The notes below the pieces were generated by a model. The model did not search any database. It was not told where the DNA came from and saw nothing but the letters and a program-made list of their open reading frames with translations. From NCBI GenBank assembly GCA_012513395.1, contig JAAZCH010000243.1, positions 1 through 20,618 of the forward strand: 20,618 nucleotides of DNA, written 5' to 3'. The translations under genes were made by a program, and so were the position numbers. This stretch comes from Tissierellia bacterium (GTDB lineage Bacteria; Bacillota_A; Clostridia; Tissierellales; Peptoniphilaceae). The stretch's first letter is position 1; every line of letters starts with the position of its first letter. This document shows, piece by piece, positions 16,860 to 20,618 of the stretch.

Positions 16860-16891
16860 CATAGCAGACGTCTAGAGTCTGCTATGATTGC
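16844..16891 (-). terminator. Terminator between dnaK and dnaJ
   Basis: On the minus strand CATAGCAGAC pairs perfectly with GTCTGCTATG, extended by GCAA/TTGC past one bulged T. TTTATTTTTTTA follows. It lies about 20 bases after the dnaK stop and should reduce, but not necessarily stop, read-through into dnaJ. Confidence 0.88.
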
Positions 16892-16910
16892 ATTATTTAT
16901 TATAGTTTAA

Positions 16911-18725
16911 TTATTCTTCTTCGTCTACAACTTCGTAGTCTGCATCTTCTACAGTTTCGCCTTCTGGCTCTTGGCCAGCTTCAGCTTGTTGCTGTTGTTG
17001 ATACATTTTTTCACTAGCTGCATAGAAAGCTTCTTGAAGTTTTTCTGTTTTAGATTTGATATCTTCAATATCATCACTTTCAATAACAGCTTTCAAGTCT
17101 GCTATAGCAGTTTCAATATTAGATTTGTCTTCTGCGTCAATACTATCCCCAGATTCTGATAAAGTTTTTTCTGCTTGATATACAGCTGAATCAGCATTGT
17201 TTTTTACTTCAATTGCTTCTCTATTTTTCTTGTCTTCTTCTGCATACATTTCTGCTTCTTTAATCTTCTTGTCTATGTCTTCTTTAGAAAGGTTAGAAGA
17301 TGCAGTAATTTTAATACTTTGTTCTTTACCAGTTCCCATGTCTTTAGCATTTACACTTACGATACCGTTAGCATCAATATCAAAGGTCACCTCAATTTGT
17401 GGTACACCTCTTCTTGCAGGCGCAATTCCGTCTAATTGGAATCTACCTAAAGTAATATTGTCTCTTGCCATATCTCTTTCACCTTGTAGAATATGAATAT
17501 CTACTGCTGTTTGATTGTCAGCTGCTGTGGTGAACACTTGAGATTTCTTAGTAGGGATAGTTGTATTTCTTTCTATCAATCTTGTAGTAACTCCACCCAT
17601 AGTTTCTAGTCCTAGGGATAATGGAGTAACGTCTAGAAGTAATAAGTCTTTAACGTCTCCGCTTAAAACTCCACCTTGAATTGCAGCACCTATAGCTACA
17701 CACTCATCTGGGTTAATGTCTTTTTGTGGATCTTTTCCGATTATTTTCTTAACCCTATCTTGTACAGCTGGAATTCTAGTGGAACCACCTACTAATAGTA
17801 CTTTTTCGATGTCTGTAGCTTTTAATCCAGCGTCTTTTAAAGCATCGTTAACTGGTCCAACAGTTCTTTCTACTAAATGATCTGTCAACTCGTCAAACTT
17901 AGCTCTAGTTATATCCATATTTAAGTGAACTGGACCTGCTGCAGTTGCTGTGATAAATGGAAGATTTATGCTAGTAGTCAGTGCTGAAGATAATTCTTTT
18001 TTAGCTTTTTCTGCAGCTTCCTTAACTCTTTGCAAGCTCATCTTATCATTTCTCAAGTCAATTCCTTGTTCTTTGATGAATTCTTGTGCAATATAATCTA
18101 TCAACGCTTGGTCAAAGTCGTCTCCACCTAGTTTGTTATTTCCTCTAGTTGATAGTACTTCAAAAACTCCATCTCCTACTTCTAAAATAGATACGTCAAA
18201 TGTACCACCACCTAAGTCATATACCATAATAGTGTGCTGTCCATCTTCTTTGTCGATTCCATAAGCAAGTGCTGCTGCAGTAGGCTCATTGATTATTCTC
18301 TTAACTTCCAGCCCTGCAATTTGTCCTGCGTCTTTAGTAGCTTGTCTTTGTGAGTCAGTAAAGTAAGCAGGAACTGTAATAACAGCTTCTGTAATTTTTT
18401 CTCCAAGATAAGCTTCTGTGTCAGCTTTCAATTTTTGTAAAATCATAGCTGAAATTTCTTGTGGAGTATATTTCTTTCCGTCTATTTCTATATTATAGTC
18501 AGAACCCATTTCTCTTTTAATTGAAGAAATTGTTCTTTCTGGATTTGTTATAGCTTGTCTTTTTGCAGTCTCTCCTACAAGTCTTTCTCCTTCTTTTGTA
18601 AATGCAACTATAGAAGGAGTTGTTCTATTACCTTCAGCGTTTGTAACGATTGTTGCTGTTCCACCTTCCATAATAGCAACAGCTGAGTTAGTTGTACCTA
18701 AGTCAATTCCAATAATTTTTCCCAT
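16911..18725 (-). CDS. dnaK: Chaperone DnaK (Hsp70)
   Basis: 604 residues, near the usual Gram-positive length. The ATPase domain starts with [13 protein letters not shown] and has the phosphate-2 motif [11 protein letters not shown] and the adenosine motif GGSTRIP. The conserved linker [12 protein letters not shown] joins it to the substrate-binding domain, which is followed by a helical lid and an acidic tail rich in Gln and Glu that ends [11 protein letters not shown]. DnaK binds unfolded segments in an ATP cycle driven by DnaJ and GrpE. The ATG is preceded by AGGAGAG at 8 bases. It follows grpE by 27 bases and is controlled by the CIRCE-hrcA promoter. Confidence 0.98.
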   Translation of the reverse strand: MGKIIGIDLGTTNSAVAIMEGGTATIVTNAEGNRTTPSIVAFTKEGERLVGETAKRQAITNPERTISSIKREMGSDYNIEIDGKKYTPQEISAMILQKLKADTEAYLGEKITEAVITVPAYFTDSQRQATKDAGQIAGLEVKRIINEPTAAALAYGIDKEDGQHTIMVYDLGGGTFDVSILEVGDGVFEVLSTRGNNKLGGDDFDQALIDYIAQEFIKEQGIDLRNDKMSLQRVKEAAEKAKKELSSALTTSINLPFITATAAGPVHLNMDITRAKFDELTDHLVERTVGPVNDALKDAGLKATDIEKVLLVGGSTRIPAVQDRVKKIIGKDPQKDINPDECVAIGAAIQGGVLSGDVKDLLLLDVTPLSLGLETMGGVTTRLIERNTTIPTKKSQVFTTAADNQTAVDIHILQGERDMARDNITLGRFQLDGIAPARRGVPQIEVTFDIDANGIVSVNAKDMGTGKEQSIKITASSNLSKEDIDKKIKEAEMYAEEDKKNREAIEVKNNADSAVYQAEKTLSESGDSIDAEDKSNIETAIADLKAVIESDDIEDIKSKTEKLQEAFYAASEKMYQQQQQAEAGQEPEGETVEDADYEVVDEEE

Positions 18726-18752
18726 TATTTCATCTCTCCTATATCTAATTAA

Positions 18753-19295
18753 TTATTTTGACACTGTGACCATTGATGGTCTAATAACTATATCATTTAT
18801 TTTAAAGCCTTTTTGTAATACCTCTACCACTTCATCGCTTTCGCCTTCTTCAGCTTCTACTAACGCTACGGCGTGATGAAGATTAGGATCAAACTTTTCC
18901 CCTTTAGCTTCAATAGCCTCGATTCCATTCTTTTTTAATACCTCTAGAATTTGGTCGTCGATTATAGTAATTCCTTTAAATATCTCATCGTCTTTTGCAA
19001 ATTCTTCTATGGAATTCAATGCCAGTTCCAAATTGTCAAGAACCGGTAGCATATCAAGGGCTAATTTTCTAACTCCTAATTCGATGTATTCCTTTTTTTC
19101 TTTTTCAATTCTTTTTTTGTAATTAGCAAAATCGGCTGATAATCTTACTAATTGATTTTTCAATTCCTCTACTTCTGAATCATTGTCTTCTTTAACTTCT
19201 TCTTCTAGGTTTTCAGATCCCTTCTCCAACACGACATAATCAGCATCTTCAATATCTTCTAAATCTTCAACCCTTTTTTCATCTCTTTCTTGCAC
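18753..19295 (-). CDS. grpE: Nucleotide exchange factor GrpE
   Basis: 180 residues. GrpE releases ADP from DnaK. An acidic disordered N-terminus (about 1-40) leads into a long helix (about 40-90, ELKNQLVRLSADFANYKKRI region) and the beta-rich head (about 120-178) ending with VRPSMVTV-like IRPSMVTVSK. The start is GTG with AGAGG 7 bases upstream; the nearby ATG codons are in another frame and no in-frame ATG exists upstream before a stop. An unusual feature is the N-terminal EDADYVVLE, which resembles the end of DnaK. It lies 21 bases after hrcA. Confidence 0.95.
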   Translation of the reverse strand: MQERDEKRVEDLEDIEDADYVVLEKGSENLEEEVKEDNDSEVEELKNQLVRLSADFANYKKRIEKEKKEYIELGVRKLALDMLPVLDNLELALNSIEEFAKDDEIFKGITIIDDQILEVLKKNGIEAIEAKGEKFDPNLHHAVALVEAEEGESDEVVEVLQKGFKINDIVIRPSMVTVSK

Positions 19296-19316
19296 ATCAT
19301 CACCTCTGACATTTTA

Positions 19317-20318
19317 TTATAATCCACTTAGTGTTACAGAAAAATTATATAGAATATTCGCTAGCTTTCTGTAGTCCATTCTCGTCGGTCCTATGAGTAT
19401 TATATTCCCCAAATTTCCAGTTGTATTTGCATAATTAGAACTTATCACAGAAGTTTCTTGCAAAATTCCATCTTTATTTTCCTCGCCTATACGGATGTCA
19501 AGTATTTTATCAATCTCTCTTTGTAAACTAAACTCAATAAGATTTTTATCATCTTCCAAAAAATCGATTAAAGCTTTGACATTTTCCATATCTCCACTCC
19601 AAAAATTTAATATATTTCCAATTCCATTTAAAAAGACGTTATAAGAATTTTGTTCTTCCAAAAATTCCAATGCCATCTCCAAAATTTTTAAATATATTTC
19701 TTTTTGTGTAAAATTGGCAATTTTGTCTCGCTCTTTCTTTAATTCATTGAAATCTTTTTTTACTAGTAGGTCAAATAGGCTTTCTTCTAGCAATCGGAAT
19801 TCTTCTTCTTCCATCACTATATTATCTAATACATAAGATGAGGTCGAACCTCTACTTCCCACTAATATTAATAAAAATCTATTCGTAGCCAACATTTCAA
19901 GTTTGACATACTCAATGGTAAAAGAATTAGCAACAGGTGAGATTATGACAGTAATATAATTTGTCTTTTGAGAAAGTAGCTTGTTGGCACTTTCATAAAA
20001 TTCTCTTAGCGATGTGCTACCGTGTATAAGATCCTTTTTCATAGAATTAATAAACTTGCGATTTAACTTCATCTCATCATCTAGGATAGAGTTTACATAG
20101 ATTCTATAAGCTTTATCCGATGGAACTCTCCCAGATGAAATGTGAGTTTTCGTCAAGTATCCTAATTCTTCTAAGTCACTCATCTCATTTCTTATGGTAG
20201 CCGGACTTAAACCGATGGTTGGATTTTTTGATAATGTTCGAGAACCAATAGGCTCAGCATAATCTATATAATAATCCACTATCTCAGTTAGAATCGCTAT
20301 TTTCCTTGCATCTAACAT
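19317..20318 (-). CDS. hrcA: Heat-inducible transcription repressor HrcA
   Basis: 333 residues. The N-terminal winged-helix DNA-binding domain (about 1-75) has the family segment LSPATIRNEMSDLEELGYL (33-51) and SSGRVPSDKAYR (57-68). A GAF-like middle part and a dimerisation domain follow. HrcA binds CIRCE to repress this operon when GroEL keeps it active. The start ATG is preceded by AAGGTGATAAA. A perfect CIRCE lies 18 bases upstream, so it represses itself. Confidence 0.97.
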   Translation of the reverse strand: MLDARKIAILTEIVDYYIDYAEPIGSRTLSKNPTIGLSPATIRNEMSDLEELGYLTKTHISSGRVPSDKAYRIYVNSILDDEMKLNRKFINSMKKDLIHGSTSLREFYESANKLLSQKTNYITVIISPVANSFTIEYVKLEMLATNRFLLILVGSRGSTSSYVLDNIVMEEEEFRLLEESLFDLLVKKDFNELKKERDKIANFTQKEIYLKILEMALEFLEEQNSYNVFLNGIGNILNFWSGDMENVKALIDFLEDDKNLIEFSLQREIDKILDIRIGEENKDGILQETSVISSNYANTTGNLGNIILIGPTRMDYRKLANILYNFSVTLSGL

Positions 20319-20336
20319 TTTATCACCTTCGCTTTA

Positions 20337-20363
20337 TTAGCACTCAGCCTTTGTGAGTGCTAA
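20337..20363 (-). promoter_or_regulatory. CIRCE operator (HrcA binding site)
   Basis: TTAGCACTC (20337-20345), nine bases, GAGTGCTAA (20355-20363): an exact match to the CIRCE consensus, placed in the leader of hrcA. No other CIRCE copy was seen in the window. Confidence 0.98.
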
Positions 20364-20377
20364 TTCCATCTAGCGTA

Positions 20378-20408
20378 TATATACCCAGCAAAGATTTTTA
20401 AAACACAA
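20378..20408 (-). promoter_or_regulatory. Candidate hrcA operon promoter
   Basis: On the minus strand a TATATATA tract (20376-20383) just upstream of CIRCE can serve as -10; the best -35 is TTGTGT (20403-20408), but the spacing is 19 bases. The position fits, the match is only fair. Confidence 0.4.
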
Positions 20409-20450
20409 TTTTATAAATTTTTTAGTGAAAGTATTGTGAAAAAAGATAAA

Positions 20451-20474
20451 TAAAAAAACGGCATCCTCTGCCGT
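20451..20474 (-). terminator. Terminator of the tRNA-Thr gene
   Basis: On the minus strand ACGGCA pairs with TGCCGT around a 5-base loop, followed by TTTTTTTATT. It lies six bases after the tRNA 3' end and insulates the hrcA promoter. Confidence 0.88.
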
Positions 20475-20480
20475 ATTTAC

Positions 20481-20556
20481 TGGAGCTAACAGGGGGAGTT
20501 GAACCCCCGACCTCCACATTACCAATGTGGCGCTCTACCTACTGAGCTATGATAGC
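20481..20556 (-). tRNA. tRNA-Thr, anticodon GGT
   Basis: 76 bases with CCA encoded. The D stem is GCTC/GAGC, the anticodon stem CCACA/TGTGG around loop TTGGTAA (anticodon GGT, reading ACC/ACT), the variable loop AGGTC and the T stem GGGGG/CCCCC around TTCAACT. The acceptor stem GCTATCA/TGTTAGC pairs except for U5-U68, an unusual mismatch. It has its own promoter and terminator. Confidence 0.95.
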
Positions 20557-20565
20557 ACGAATATT

Positions 20566-20594
20566 ATTATACGATATTATTAGGTTTATGTAAA
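20566..20594 (-). promoter_or_regulatory. Promoter of the tRNA-Thr gene
   Basis: On the minus strand, -35 TTTACA (20589-20594), a 17-base spacer and a perfect -10 TATAAT (20566-20571), ten bases from the tRNA 5' end. Confidence 0.8.
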
Positions 20595-20618
20595 GACGTA
20601 TTATTTAATACTGCTATC

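Overview
The window looks like chromosomal DNA of a low-GC Gram-positive anaerobe (Bacillota). A clostridial or Tissierellia-type organism (Peptoniphilus/Anaerococcus/Finegoldia-like) is my best guess. The evidence is AT-rich sequence, strong purine-rich ribosome binding sites, TTG and GTG starts, an hrcA-CIRCE heat-shock operon, a lipoprotein signal and the absence of outer-membrane genes. Genus assignment is inference. Nearly everything is on the minus strand; only wrbA and a lipid-kinase gene are on the plus strand.

Left part (1-5257): a truncated FMN-binding lipoprotein gene and a YfjL-like membrane-anchored protein run leftward, each with its own promoter. Rightward come a WrbA-type flavodoxin and a diacylglycerol-kinase-family protein. 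They are separated by a roughly 120-base palindromic element with a very GC-rich loop, apparently sitting in a duplicated terminator. Facing them is a leftward pair: an unrecognised 121-residue protein overlapped by a two-domain left-handed beta-helix protein related to gamma carbonic anhydrases.

Middle (5275-8114): two tandem paralogous SDF-family (GltPh-like) amino-acid:cation symporters, each with its own promoter and terminator. Both lack the arginine that binds acidic substrates. A 9-base motif recurs in both upstream regions.

8025-12360: a leftward operon, DUF5317 membrane protein - cdaA - cdaR - guaB, joining cyclic-di-AMP synthesis to the IMP dehydrogenase step of guanine-nucleotide synthesis.

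12404-20408: the heat-shock and translation operon hrcA-grpE-dnaK-(terminator)-dnaJ-prmA-rsmE-mtaB-hinT, controlled by a perfect CIRCE. HrcA represses, GrpE/DnaK/DnaJ fold proteins, PrmA and RsmE methylate the ribosome, MtaB modifies tRNA A37 and HinT is a nucleotide hydrolase. Genes from dnaJ onward overlap or abut. A tRNA-Thr(GGT) with promoter and terminator lies just upstream of hrcA.

Most of the window is ordinary housekeeping DNA. The most unusual parts are the palindromic element at 2698-2868, the beta-helix protein with its metal ligands split between two domains, and the twin symporter locus.
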